A stretch of 64,000 nucleotides of DNA from contig CM060849.1 in assembly GCA_030737835.1 (NCBI GenBank), forward strand, positions 30,369,080 through 30,433,079, given 5' to 3'. The notes beneath the pieces were generated by a model. That model saw nothing but the letters and a program-made list of their open reading frames with translations. It had not been told where the DNA came from and did no database searches. The translations under genes and the position numbers were made by a program. Positions 13,807 to 24,879 of the stretch are shown one piece after another. Origin of the DNA: Acorus gramineus. Taxonomy: Eukaryota > Streptophyta > Magnoliopsida > Acorales > Acoraceae. Position 1 is the stretch's first letter. The number at the start of each line of letters is the position of its first letter.

Positions 13807-15090
13807 TGTAGATACCCTAATTTTGACCATCCAAAGAAAAGAAATTTACTTCAAGTAATATTGGAAACAACCACTTTTGGACATCCAAATAGAAAACTTC
13901 CTTAGAAGTCGAAACCAGAAACCCTAGTCCAACACTTAGAAATATCTAAGAGCCTGGACAGGGGCGGTTGCTTGAGAGTAACCACCCCATACCAGGCGGC
14001 TAGTTTCAACTAGCCGCCCCCCTGACCGACCCTAAACTGCCTTCCTAGATGGGACATAAAGCAAGCATGATTGCGGCGGATTGTCCCTTCTAGCCGCCCC
14101 ATCTCAGCCAGTTCATCCTTAGTAACCGACCCAAGCCACCGCTTGTCAGAGATGGGATATATGGCAGGTTATGATGGGGGCGGCTACCTGAGAGTAGCCG
14201 CCCCTCACTGGGTGGCTAAATACCATTAGCCGCCCCTCACCTGGACACTGTCAGAACAAAGATCTAAGGGGAGGTCAAATATGGCACCTTATTACCCATT
14301 TTGATCTATTGTCTAGTGGACATTCCCATACCCCTATTTTACTATAAATAGGGGGGGGGGGCAATCAACATCATCAATAAGAATCAATACACATTCAATA
14401 CCCATCAATAACCCCCAACCACCCACATTCCCAACCATCAAGCCACACCACCACCTCAAACCCTTGAGAGAAAAGTGAGAGAGAAATCCATTTCCTACAT
14501 AAATCCATTCTCTAAATCCACTCTCCAAAACCCAGGTTAAACCCAGTTTAACCTCTGCCAAAACCAAACCCAAACCCTACCCAGGTTCTGCCCAAATTGA
14601 ACCAGACACCAGGCGGCTACCCAGAACTAGCCGCCCCCCCACCAGGCGGCTAAACCCAACTAGCCGGCCATTCCTTATCCCACCTCAAGTCCCAATTCTC
14701 CTCTAGTCAGTTTCCCGAAGCAGAAGAGGATCCCTTTCTTCACCTCTGTGCACGGCATATCTGTGTTTCATAGCGGAGACCCCACAAACTCCCCACGAAG
14801 GTGATCAAATTCGCCCCAACTTTTCCTGCTTTTTGAGAAAAGCAGGTGGCGATCACAACCACCCTAAATCCTCCAGAGGACCCGTCGGCTGCCTCAGCCA
14901 GGAACGAAAACCCCACCACCCCTTCCGAGAGACGATCTGACCGAGCCCGCCAAGGCGCAGCTCTCCAGATCCGAGCCTCCAAAGAATCCCCACACACGCA
15001 CAGACCTATCGGAGGAGGAGCCGAAGAGGAAGGAAGAGAAGGCCCCTACCCTTTCATTCCCCTTTTTCCTTCCAAAATCCAATACCGACA
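13807..15090 (+). repeat. LTR of element B1 (1,284 bp)
   Basis: Starts TGTAGATACCCTAATTTTG and ends AATACCGACA, so it has TG...CA termini. The same LTR in reverse orientation lies at 48395-49651, by eye roughly 80-85% similar. U3 carries several GGCGGCTA...TAGCCGCC hairpins (13971-14235) before a TATA box at 14343. A further hairpin pair lies in the transcribed leader (14611-14669). Only this LTR of B1 is present. Confidence 0.8.
14343..14350 (+). promoter_or_regulatory. TATA box of the B1 LTR promoter
   Basis: TATAAATA is followed by a G run and about 540 bases of LTR upstream. The same box occurs in mirrored position in the B2 LTR (49136-49143, minus strand), which supports a conserved U3 promoter. 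Confidence 0.6.
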
Positions 15091-15095
15091 ACAAT

Positions 15096-15330
15096 GTAGA
15101 GATCCTAAGGGAAGGTTGAGAGGGTTTTAAGAGAGGGTAATTCCATGGGAGAGTTTGTGAGTCTCTTAATGTATCTCAACTATCAAAGTGGATTCTCTGT
15201 TTTTTACCCCGTGGATGTAGGCCTAGGCCGAACCACGTATATCTTGTGTTCTTCATGTGATGTGGTGTTTCGTTCTTGCGTTCGATCTTGGATTTATATT
15301 TGGCTTCCGCAATGACCTTCCCAACACATA
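15096..15330 (+). repeat. Probable Ty1/copia LTR remnant (R-U5-like)
   Basis: The sequence contains ACCCCGTGGATGTAGGCC followed by CCGAACCACGTATATCTTG, then TTCTTGCGTTCG and a GGCTTCCGCA stretch. This order is typical of the 3' part of plant Ty1/copia LTRs. It directly abuts the end of the B1 LTR. The left part of the copia LTR and its internal region are missing. This is family-level recognition by motif only. Confidence 0.45.
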
Positions 15331-16506
15331 CTTGCTATCCAACCAAAACCTGGTGGTGGGTAGTATTCTCTACACCAAAAGCCAGAGAAAAGTTTTAATT
15401 TTCAGGAACATTGGAAGTCCACATATATATGACTTTCAAACTTTAATTTAATTCCCCCGTTGCTGTTTCAACTGCAATATGCTAATATAACAAATTTTGT
15501 ACTAGGCCTATCATTTAGCTCAAACTGTATGTACTTGTTAATTCAATTTTTTGACAGGTTAAAACTAGGGTATGTTTGGCAACTCTAGTATAGAGAAAAA
15601 TTCCTCTTTCACAGGAATTCATTTATGATAAATCCTATGAAAAGAAATTTTTTGTCTAGTATGTTTAAGGATTAATACATAAATGAAAGATATCAAATAT
15701 AATATTTTTAACACTCCAATAGAAGAAGAATGAGAATAAACATTACACTGACCTAGGTCAAGTTCAACATTGCATTTGCATCCACTAATTAATCAAGGCG
15801 TAGGAAAACCAATCCGCAAGCGTCAATAATTGATAGAGCACGGTTACAGTCTCTTTTTTAGCCCCAATATACTCACATTAACAAGATATATATATCTCGT
15901 TAGAAATTTTTCACATTTTCTAAATGAGTCCTGCTACATGAGCCTCAAAGTTTAGGCCTCATTGAGAAACTCCAATATGTGTCATTATCTCATTGGTTTT
16001 TTGTTTGACTTTTTAAAAAGATAAAAACTGCAAAGACAATACTACCCTTCTTAGTTATTCACTCCAATACAACACTTCTTCATTATCGTCATTATGTAAC
16101 CGCCTCCCAATACAACACCCCCTATTTCAAAAAAATTGTTTTTTACCCTCCTAAGTCATCCGTCACTTCAAAATTTTATTCCGATCGGCCTCCTCATCTC
16201 TGGTGACTAGCGTCACCACCCCTGGATTTCTCTTGCTGCCCTCTATCATATGAAAAGTGGTTTGACTACCTTTCGAGTCCTCCAGCCTCCACCTCCTCCA
16301 ACCTTCACCTTTTTTTAAAAAAATCAGGTACATTGCAAAACGTATTTTACTTTTAAAATAAAAATAAAATTTGTTTAGCAGAACAAAAACATGAAAATAT
16401 AATGCATATAAAGATTAAATACATTTGGAATATAACTGAATTTCAAGAAAAAACAAACATCGTTTAAAAACACAATTAAAACAGGAAGCATAGTACATAT
16501 AGAGAT
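15331..16506. other. Intergenic AT-rich DNA with a decayed tandem repeat at its right end
   Basis: No gene is seen. From about 16390 to 16506 there are degenerate copies of a motif around ATAATGCATATAAA and ATACATTT. The same motif continues beyond the right end of element A1 (28920-29245). This shows that A1 inserted inside a pre-existing AT-rich tandem repeat. Confidence 0.55.
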
Positions 16507-17203
16507 TGAGGTGGATATTTCCCCCTTCAGTTAAATTTATAGATTTTTTTGCGGTAAGCCTCAAAAATAAGAATTTGTGACTATATTTTACTCAATGACT
16601 GATTGTGCTTGACTGGGCCTTTAGAGTGCTGTCGCGCGACCTCTTTATAGGCTGTCACCTCTTTATAGGCTGTTACGTACCCCTTGGGGATCAAGTCACA
16701 CGTAGTTCCTTTTTCACCCTTGTAACCGCCTTGCCACTAAGTGTTTGGTTGGCCTTTTTCCAGGGAAACGTGCCCAGTATTTATGCTCCACGTCGGCCCT
16801 TGCTTACCCACATTCTGTTGGTAGTGGGCTTTAGTGCCAACTTGGCAGTTACAGGTGTTAGTGGTTTTTGACCGTTTCTCCATTCTACTCGTGGTCTCTT
16901 GATGTGCTTGCTTGTACGTCTCACAGTATGATTGCGAGGAGTAAGGTCGATCAACCAGACCTCATGTCTGGTCATGCCTTAGACTGCTCATTTTCGAGAA
17001 GTAAGGTCAACCAACCAGACCTCATGTCTGGTCGTGCCTTAAACTGCTCGAGGTGACAAACCCTTAGTCAAGTCATGCCCACACATTTTAAGATGTCATC
17101 ATAAGATTGCCCGACCTGGATCAGGTCTTTGTGGGCCTCAAGTCAAATAGCCCATGTCTGTCTCGTCTTGACACGTGTCCTAGTGCAGATTTTTACCTCC
17201 ACA
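16507..17203 (-). repeat. 3' LTR of element A1 (697 bp)
   Basis: TG...CA termini; paired with 28203-28896. It contains a two-copy 60-bp tandem repeat (about 16933-17052), each copy centred on the hairpin CCAGACCTCATGTCTGG. It also has an 18-bp duplication of CTCTTTATAGGCTGT (16640-16673) that the partner LTR lacks. Confidence 0.9.
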
Positions 17204-17219
17204 GATGCTCCCCTCTCCT
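17204..17219 (-). other. Polypurine tract of A1
   Basis: On the minus strand AGGAGAGGGGAGCATC lies directly before the 3' LTR. The same tract (GCAGGAGAGGAGGCATC) precedes the LTR of A3 at 42600-42616. Confidence 0.75.
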
Positions 17220-17586
17220 GTTTTCTTGAATTGTCAAGAGAGCAGGAGATATGAAAAAATCATCTCGCATTCCCCCCTTCTCGGGGGGGTCAAAGATCTA
17301 CTTGCTTGTTTCCTTGGGATTCTCTGATTTGTTTAGGATTCAGCGGTTGATTTGCCGTGTCAGCATTAATGGCGCGTGGCCTCCTGTGATGTTTGAAACA
17401 TCCACACGTCAGCGCCTCTTCGGTTTTCATGAAACCCCTTTTATTGGCATTGACTACTTCCTTGATATCTGCAGCGAATAAGTGCTGCCATCTTCTCGAG
17501 GCGTCACTTCAATGATATTTAAGGGGGGCGAGAGGGAGGTGCTCCTCATCCCATCTCGAATCTTCCTTCTGATTTTTTAGAACTCC

Positions 17587-18780
17587 ATGGATATCGCCAC
17601 TATCATGGAGAAAGCTGCCATTGCCGTAGCCCTCCACAGAGAGTTGGGCATCTTGTCGGGCTTCGCGATTGACGAGTTGGTCGAGGATGAGGTCCCCACT
17701 CTCTATCTTGACTCCGTTCTCCTCCACCCTAGCTATTTCAAGGATGGGGGTCTTTCTCTTCGTCTGCCACACTTTGTAGCAGAGTTTCTTGACTTCTTTG
17801 GCTCCATCCTGCCTCGGTTGTTCCCAATGTGTACCGCATCTCGATGTGTGCGGTTGCGTTGGGAAGGAGGACTGGGGTTGAACTGGGCTTGAATGAGATC
17901 CGCTGGATCTATCAAGTCAATACTTCATCTTCCGGATGGTCCCAGTCCTACTACATCTCTCGCCGAGCTAGGGCTCCAGAATTAGTTCTTGGCATGTCCC
18001 GGGGCGAAATCTCCGACCGGCAAGATCGTAGGATCCAGGTTCGGAGTCCCTGGATGCCAGATGGCTGGGACTCTTCCCGCCGCCACCTGTGCCGTCCTCA
18101 GAAGGCGAAGGTGGATGCCCCCCCAGGCCAGATGTCGAGGAGATCAAGAGGGACGACATCTCCTGGGTGATGGAGTATCCGAACTAATCGTGGTGGGAGC
18201 TTCTTGAATTGAAGGAACCGCGACGTGCTCCACCCGTTGCAACGCTTCTTGCCGGTGTGGTTGAGTCTGATGCTGGCCTCGGTTCGGTTCCTCCTCCATC
18301 TGCTCCGTATAATGAGGTGAGGTGGCGCTCTATGAGGCTCCTCCAGTCGGGTTTTGGATCAAATTCCATTGCCCTACCAGTGGACTTAACCTCATCGCCA
18401 TCGCCTTCTGTCTCACCGTCTCCATCACCTGTCGTTCGATCATCTTCCTCTTCTTTTTCTTCATCGTCTGTTCCCCTTGGGGACACTGTTCCTCCCACCC
18501 GTGACATGGATGCTAACGCCCTGCCGGTGGTGCCCCCGATGATTTCGGGTGTCGATGCGGATGCTGCTCTTACTCTGGAGGATCGACTTCTGGGCGTCAA
18601 CCTCCCTATAGGCGATCCATCTAGGAACTTGCAAGTCTCAGTTCACGCAGCCGTCTTCACCATAGATCAACAACTGCGGTTCCTCCGAGAAGCTTGTGAA
18701 GGTGACGGAGAAGATCGCCTTCTAGACTTCATCAACGGCTACTGCGTGGGCTACGTTGACCACTCGCGTGGTTTTTGAGA
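17587..18780 (+). pseudogene. A1 antisense ORF nearer the 3' LTR
   Basis: A coding region antisense to pol, starting at ATG 17587 (MDIATIMEKAAIAVALHREL). Its N-terminal part has the pattern PHFVAEFLDFFGSILPRLFP followed by a helix-rich stretch (GVELGLNEIRWIYQV) and SYYISRRARAPEL. This resembles the plant 'putative gypsy-type transposon' domain (PF04195). The second half is Ser/Pro-rich and ends before a (CA)n tract at 18874. A homologue in the same relative place occurs in A3 (42208-41203, minus). The frame is broken. Function is unknown; extra ORFs at this position are known from Tat-lineage elements. Confidence 0.6.
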
Positions 18781-18873
18781 GATGAGCAACAAGGATCTAC
18801 CCATACTTCACCGCGTCGCACGGGGGAGGAGGTTCCGTGGGAAGGGCCGAGCAGAGAACAGAATAAAGGGTTG

Positions 18874-18918
<45 letters not shown>
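18874..18918. repeat. (AC)n-(TA)n microsatellite
   Basis: About 17 AC units followed by TA units, just after the first antisense ORF of A1. The corresponding place in A3 (about 40975-41000) has no such expansion, so it arose after the two copies split. Confidence 0.95.
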
Positions 18919-19514
18919 TGTGTAACCTTTATCCAATCAGATGAATAAAAAATTACACTTTGTGTCAACCTTGCTCTCGTTACTTGTGTCGTTTAGCCAA
19001 GTCCTAGGCTATCTTCCTTGTCGCACGCTTACTTTTTCCCGCCTTAGCACTTCAAGGCTAGTTGCTTTGATTTCAACCGCAAATTGCCCGTACTAGACTA
19101 CTAGGCTACTCTGCGTGAAACAAACAGAGATGCCTTATGTTATGCCCTCGATCATGATGCTTCTGGTTGCGTCCATCTGGTCGTAACGACCCTTTCGCCG
19201 ATTTGTCCTTTCATGAGGCCATGTGGAAAGTCAGAGATAGAAACGTCATAGACTCGCCACGTAAGTCGCACATCTATCGAAACTGATGCCTCGCCTCCCG
19301 TGCCAGCTGTCCCTTGATTTCTACAGAAGATTTCGATGGTAAATCTTCCACGGTCTCGATTTTCACACCTTTGTCAAGATTGCGGGGAGCTCTCGAGGAA
19401 GATCCACCCCCATAAGCACTCATCACTTGACGAGAAGAGGAGAGAGAATTCAAAAATCAAATCCCCTCGCCATTTTCAAACTTTGCTTCTCCTCGTTTTT
19501 CTTCTCGCACTACC

Positions 19515-21590
19515 ATGTCGATAGACATTGTCCAGAGGCTGCGAACTTCACTATCCATTCCAGATTTCATCATTTTCACTCCACTCCCTTTAAAACCATA
19601 GACGATCTGAAGGGCCACACCTCTGAGAAGCTTTTCATTTATCCCTCTCAGATGCTGAGAAGCTCTCTCTCTTTCCCTCTCCCTAAACTGGTCAGGGATT
19701 TCATGCGCGGATTCAAGCTTCATCTGACTCAGTTCTCCCCCAACTTGTTAAGGGTTTTGATGTGTGTCGTGACGATCAATCGCAAGCTGCAGCTTCATCT
19801 CGGGGTAGATGACATCTACCACCTTTACAACTTGAGGAAGTCAGAACACGCGTACTATCTGCGAGCGAGGCCCGACGCTACTCGTCTGGTGGAAAAGCTT
19901 CCTTCATCTGACAGTGGTTGGCGGGAAGAATGCCTCGTGCAGTTGAGTGGCCCTTGGGTGCTTCCTGCTCCCATTCCGGGTGAAGAGGCTAGGGTGCCAT
20001 GTTGTCTCCATCTGACGAAATTGGGTGAGCATAAAAATCATTGGACTTTTATGCCTTATTTGCCTTCTCCTTTGTAGCCAATGAATCTCATTTGCTCCTT
20101 GCAGATGACTCGAAGTGTGTGACCCCAGACCCGTCAGTGGTAAAGTTCGATCAGATCACCAAGGCTCAAGAGTTGGAGGATAAGGATTTCTGTAAAATCC
20201 TCAGCCTCCCCGTAGCCAGGGCCCCTGGTTCCTCTTTGAAGGTTGATGGCTTGTCTTCGGGAGTCGATGCATCTTCCTCCTTCGTTGAAGCTTCTCCCTC
20301 TACCGTTTCTAAAGAAGTGGGTGAATGGTCTGCTGCCTCCAAAGGCAAGTCAGCTATGAAGAAGAGGCCTAGGCTGCCACTTCCTTCGAAACGGCGAACT
20401 AAGGCTGCTCGTCTGGCTTTATTAGTTGAAGAGGTGGACTCTGAAGGCAGAGCCAAAGCCCTACCAGACGTTTCCCGGACATCCCCTGTGGGAAGTGATC
20501 TTCCTTCGAGTGCTGTTGGTGTGGCTACCGTCGAGCTTCTTGTGCCTTCCAATGAAGAGGGATGCCCACCAAGTCCCCCAGTTATTCGAGTACCAGAGAT
20601 GGTGGAGGTTCCCTCTCCTCTAAAAATCGAGGCGATTGCGGATCTCGTCTCCGATCATCCAGTAGTTGCCTCCAGAACTTTAGTTGGAGAAACTACTGTT
20701 GAACCCTCCCTCGCCGAGGAGGTAGCGGCCATGGCTTTCTCAGCTCCCTTGTCTGGGGTTACTCTAGTTGCTGCGGCAGGCTTAGTGCCTGTGGTTGTTG
20801 TCCCATCGGAGGTGCCCTCAGCCAAGATGTTGGAGAGTACTTTCAACATCTTTCTCCTCTGAGGGTGCCACCAGTCACTTCAACTCCTGTTGGGATGCCC
20901 CCAGTTGCTTCAGCTGTGGTGGATGCACCCTTCATCGCGACGTTCGTGGTTCCATTTGGTGCTGCCCTGAAAGCTGAGGTTCCGCGTTCAGCATCCTTGG
21001 AAACCCCTTTGGCCCCTGCTTCCGCAGCTACAACTGGTACCCATTCAGGAGGTCCTCTTGCTAATCGTGCCAGCAAGGAGTTAGCCAGTACTCATCTCAG
21101 GGACTGTCTTTCGCGAGGGTGACCTGGACTATGCTCGCCGGGCTACGATGGAAGCTCTTTTCACCTGACTAGGCTGGAGCTTTTACAACGTAAGTGTTTG
21201 ACTTCTGTCTTTGAAATTTCTTCTTCAAGGTTTTAACCATTTGCTTTTAAGAACTATGTCATCTGGCAGGTGCTCATTGAGAGAAGCCTGGACGCGATGA
21301 GGTCTGAAGATCTCATGAGGTTAGCCCAAGAGCTCGCTCATCATAGAGAAGCACAGCTGAAGTCGGCTGAGGAACAGATTGTGATCGCGAAGCGAGCATG
21401 CCTTGTTGTGGAACTCGTAGAATCCTTTGCTCGTCGAGGCTTGTCTGCTGCTCAAGTTCGGGTTGTTGCTGCTGAAGAGCCTGTGAGAGAGCTTCTCGAG
21501 TTGAAGCTCTTCCAATCTTTCGATCAGGCTTCTTTCTCCTTGCGGGCGCACAATGCAGAAAAGCGAGTCGAGGGCCTGATGCATGAGTAG
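19515..21590 (+). pseudogene. A1 antisense ORF nearer integrase
   Basis: A second antisense coding region, starting at ATG 19515 (MSIDIVQRLRTSLSIPD). The first part contains LPKLVRDFMRGFKLHLTQF, then LLRVLMCVVTINRKLQLHLG, DDIYHLYNLRKSEHAYYLRA and KLPSSDSGWREECLVQL. This too is PF04195-like. A candidate intron starting GTGAGC lies near 20024-20104. The middle is Ser/Pro/Val-rich with a basic patch (KKRPRLPLPSKRRTKAARL, nuclear-localisation-like). The C-terminal block (21270-21590) is alpha-helical and coiled-coil-like. The A3 homologue (40369-39221) is open for 382 residues over the corresponding N-terminal and middle part. The A1 copy is broken. Confidence 0.6.
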
Positions 21591-22679
21591 CAAGAGGAAC
21601 AAGTCAAACTCTGCGAACTTTGAGCTGACCGTTCTGTTGCTTACGAGGATAGTCTGTTGAAAGGTCGAGGCGAAGCCTTTGCGATAAAGAGGGACTAGAT
21701 GAAGGAAATTTCAGATTCATTGATGACCTGTGCCGAGAAGAACTACAATTGCGGATATCGTCAAGGTTTTGAAGATAGAGCCAACAATGTCTCTCCTCGC
21801 ATTGCTGCTGCTCCTCCTTCTGGTCTTGATCATGGCCTTAATGATGGGTCTCAAATCTAGATGTTTTGTAAAGAACAATGTTTTCATAAATGACTTGTCT
21901 TTTACATGTCTGCTTGTTTTCCATGTAGTCTGAATGCTTGGAGTGCTTACTGTCATGATAATAAAGTTTTGCGCCCACTCAATGGACTAACTCTTGTTTA
22001 TCCCATCATCGCAACCTCTGTAGGGCCAGGGCCCTTCCAGACTCGATAAACATAGGGGAAGATTATCCCTTTCCTCGTCCCCATGGTGTGGGGGCGTCTT
22101 GTGTGTTCCTTCTCCTTCCGTTTGAGAGCTTCGAAGATAGAGTGCTTAGGACGAGAGGGTAGTATCCTTTCAGAACTTTAAGTTTGCGGACTAATTCTGC
22201 TCGTCCTTTCCTAGCGACCTCCAGTTTTTGGTCGTGGAGTCTGGGCTCTTTGAGACCGAGTGAGCATAGGGGGAAGCTTGTGCTTCTTAACGACCTCATC
22301 GTTTGAGTGCAACCTATGTGCCTCACTCTCACGTGCCTTTTACTTGAGTGCTTGTCGATGGATGGGGAGTCCCCTGCGCGACCTCTTACGCAAAGAGTGC
22401 TCATCCGATCGGCCTGAACTGGTCCAACACGCGACCTTCGCAGAGTGCTATTCTCGCGACCTCTTTGTCGAGACTGCTAATCTCATGACCTCTCTACAAG
22501 AGTGCTTTATTTGAAACCAAGTTCACGCGCGACCTTGAACGAGCTTCCATTCACATAAAATTTTCCAAACGACAAATCCTTTTATTTCAAAAGTAATACT
22601 TTTTCAAATGCATTACATTGCGAGGTCTTATAAGTGCCTCACCATTCATTCATTCTAGATAATAAACTCCTTTGGGACC

Positions 22680-23821
22680 CAGTCCGACGACCTTGTACGG
22701 GCCCTCCAGACTGAATCCGAGCTTACCATCAGATCTTTTTCAGGATTCGGGGAATACCTCTTGAAGGACCATGTCTCCGACTCGAAAGCTTTGTCGTGAA
22801 ACCCTTTTCGTTGTAGCTTCGTGCGATCTGGTTCCGGTAGTTTGCCATCCTGATGGAAGCTGCTTCCCTTCGCACGTCCCTCAGGTCCAGGTCAGACGCG
22901 AGAACTTCTTCATTAGCTTGTGGCTCAAAGTTCTCGATCCGAAATGTCAGGATCCCGAGCTCTAAGGGAATCACAGCCTCAACGCCAAAAGTTAGAGAAA
23001 ATGGAGTTTCCCCTATAGCCCTTCGCGCTATGGTGCGGTATGCCCATAACACCGAGGGAAGCTCATCCACCCAGTCTCCTTTGGCCTCGTCGAGCCGCTT
23101 CTTGATCCCGTCTAGGATGGTGCGATTGGTGATCTCTACCTGACCATTTCCTTGGGGGTAGCGCGGAGAGGAGAAAAGGTGTTTTATACCCAACTTCTCG
23201 CAGAACTCCCTCATGGTGGCATTATCGAATTGTGTTCTGTTGTTAGAGATTATGGTGTTCAGTACCTCGAATCGGCACACGATCTCCTTCCAAAGGAAAC
23301 TTCGTACCTCAACATCGCGGATCCTAGCCAGGGCCACAGCCTCCACCCATTTGGTGAAATAGTCAGTGGCGACCAGGAGGATCGCTTCTGGGATGGCGCC
23401 AAAGGCATAGGTCCGACTATATCGAACCCCCATTGTGCGAACGGCCTAGGACATGACAGTGTATTCAAATCCCCGGCTGGTCGGTGAATTAGAGGACTAA
23501 ATCCCTGACACTTGTCGCATTTCCTCACCAGGTCGAGTGAATCCTTTGTGAGGGTCAACCAGAAGTACCCGACAGTCAATACGTATTTCGCCAAGGATCT
23601 TGAGGCCGTATGGCTCCCGCATATTCCGGAATGCATCTCTTCCAACACCTCCTTGGCCTCCTCGAGGGTGATGCATTGAGGAGTGGACCTTTGAAGCTTT
23701 GCTTGCATAGAGTGCCTTGATCAGAAATCAAGAACGGAGCTGATCTGCTCTTTATTTCCCTGGCTTCCTCTCTATCTGCTGGGAGGAAGTTATCCTTCAA
23801 GTAGGACAGGATGGGATCCAT
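22680..23821 (-). pseudogene. A1 integrase
   Basis: Minus-strand integrase with the zinc-binding region (SGICGSHTASRSLAKY, CDKCQGFS), the core (WGFDIVGPMP, ATDYFTKWVEAV, TQFDN, SSPRYPQGNGQVE) and the Ty3/gypsy C-terminal part (RTIARRAIGETPFSLTFG). It is spread over several frames and is broken. It is homologous to the plus-strand integrase of A3 at 29250-30475. The gypsy order, RT before integrase, is kept. Confidence 0.85.
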
Positions 23822-23999
23822 CCAAGTCGTCTCCTAGGGTTCTGATTCCACCGCCATGACCTGCTCGAGGTGGGCGATACTCGGTTCCCCTTAGAACTCG
23901 ATCTGAATTTCTCAGGATGGTTTTCCTTCTAGCGCACTCACCAAATTTTCCAGGGTATCAGCTTGAGTATTATGCTCATGATCGATTGCATGGATTTCT

Positions 24000-24579
24000 C
24001 AATCACTGATCTGTGTGAGTAGAGTACGTGCGAAGCCCTGGTAAGCCACCATGCGATCATCCTTCATCTGATATTCTCCAGTGCTCTGACATACCACGAG
24101 CTGAGAGTCGTTGTAGACTGCCAGTTTACAGACAGCAAGATCTACTGTGAATTTCAAGCCCGCGTTGAGAGCCTCGTATTCAGCTTCGTTGTTAGAAGCC
24201 TTGAACCCAAGCTTGATCGCATGCTCAATTAGGAATCCGTCTTCACTGCGCAAGATCAGCCAAGCTCCTGACCCTTTTCGATTGGACGCCCCATCAACAT
24301 GGAGTGTCCAAGAAATTGGTCTGTAGTCGGAGACAGTGCAGATCTGTTGCTCTACAGGTGTAAGGTCGGCGATGATGTTTGTGACCACCTACCTTCTGAA
24401 TGAGTTCTTGGGCTGGTAGTGGATATCAAAAGCTGAAAGATCCACTGCCCATTTGAGCAACCGCCCAGCGACATCCACCTTCCGCAACACAACTTTGAGA
24501 GGCGAGTCAGTGATGACATGGATAGTATGGGCTTGAAAGTAATGGCTAGCTTTTGGGCAGAAATGAGCAAGGCGAACAC
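24000..24579 (-). pseudogene. A1 RNase H
   Basis: The block SWTLHVDGASNRKGSGAW ... NNEAEYEALNAGL ... AVYNDSQLVV is an RNase H with the D-E-D pattern. The NNEAEYEAL version is the type seen in Tat-lineage elements, which carry an additional archaeal-type RNase H. The preceding segment up to RT is degenerate. The region as a whole is broken. Confidence 0.75.
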
Positions 24580-24879
24580 AAGTTTTTCGATGTGGGAATA
24601 CCTTGTTTCTACCCTGCTGAGTGCCTTGCCTGAATAGTAAACTACCCTCTTCCCCCGGTCAATGTCCTTCGATAGCGCGGAGCTGACAACATGCTCAGAG
24701 GCTGCAATGTAAAGGAGCAGGATATCTCCTAAGGAAGGGCTTACCAGAAGTGGCGGTGTGCTAAGGTACTTTTTTATTTCCTCAAACGCCTTTTGGCATT
24801 CTGGCTTCCATTCGAACCTCTAAGCTTTTCGCAACAGCTGGAAGAAGGGCTGACATCAATCAGTGGCCCTGGAGATGAA

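Larger units (their letters stand above)
8300..15090 (+). mobile_element. Ty3/gypsy element fragment B1: antisense-gene region plus 3' LTR
   Basis: This is the 3' part of an LTR retrotransposon in plus orientation. The right end is a complete LTR (13807-15090) preceded by a short purine-rich stretch ending GATGAGGGACAAT, a plausible polypurine tract. Left of it lies an antisense coding region (12961 down to about 9.1 kb) with a plant mobile domain. An antisense extra ORF between integrase and the 3' LTR is known from plant Tat-lineage Ty3/gypsy elements. No gag, pol or 5' LTR was found, so the element is a truncated fossil. Its LTR matches the one at 48395-49651, which belongs to a gag-pol-bearing relative (B2). 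The left boundary near 8.3 kb is approximate. Confidence 0.7.

Noticed and set aside
18322-18504. Other-frame reading of the Ser/Pro-rich antisense ORF tail
   Set aside because: Frame shadow of repetitive TCT/CCT codons.
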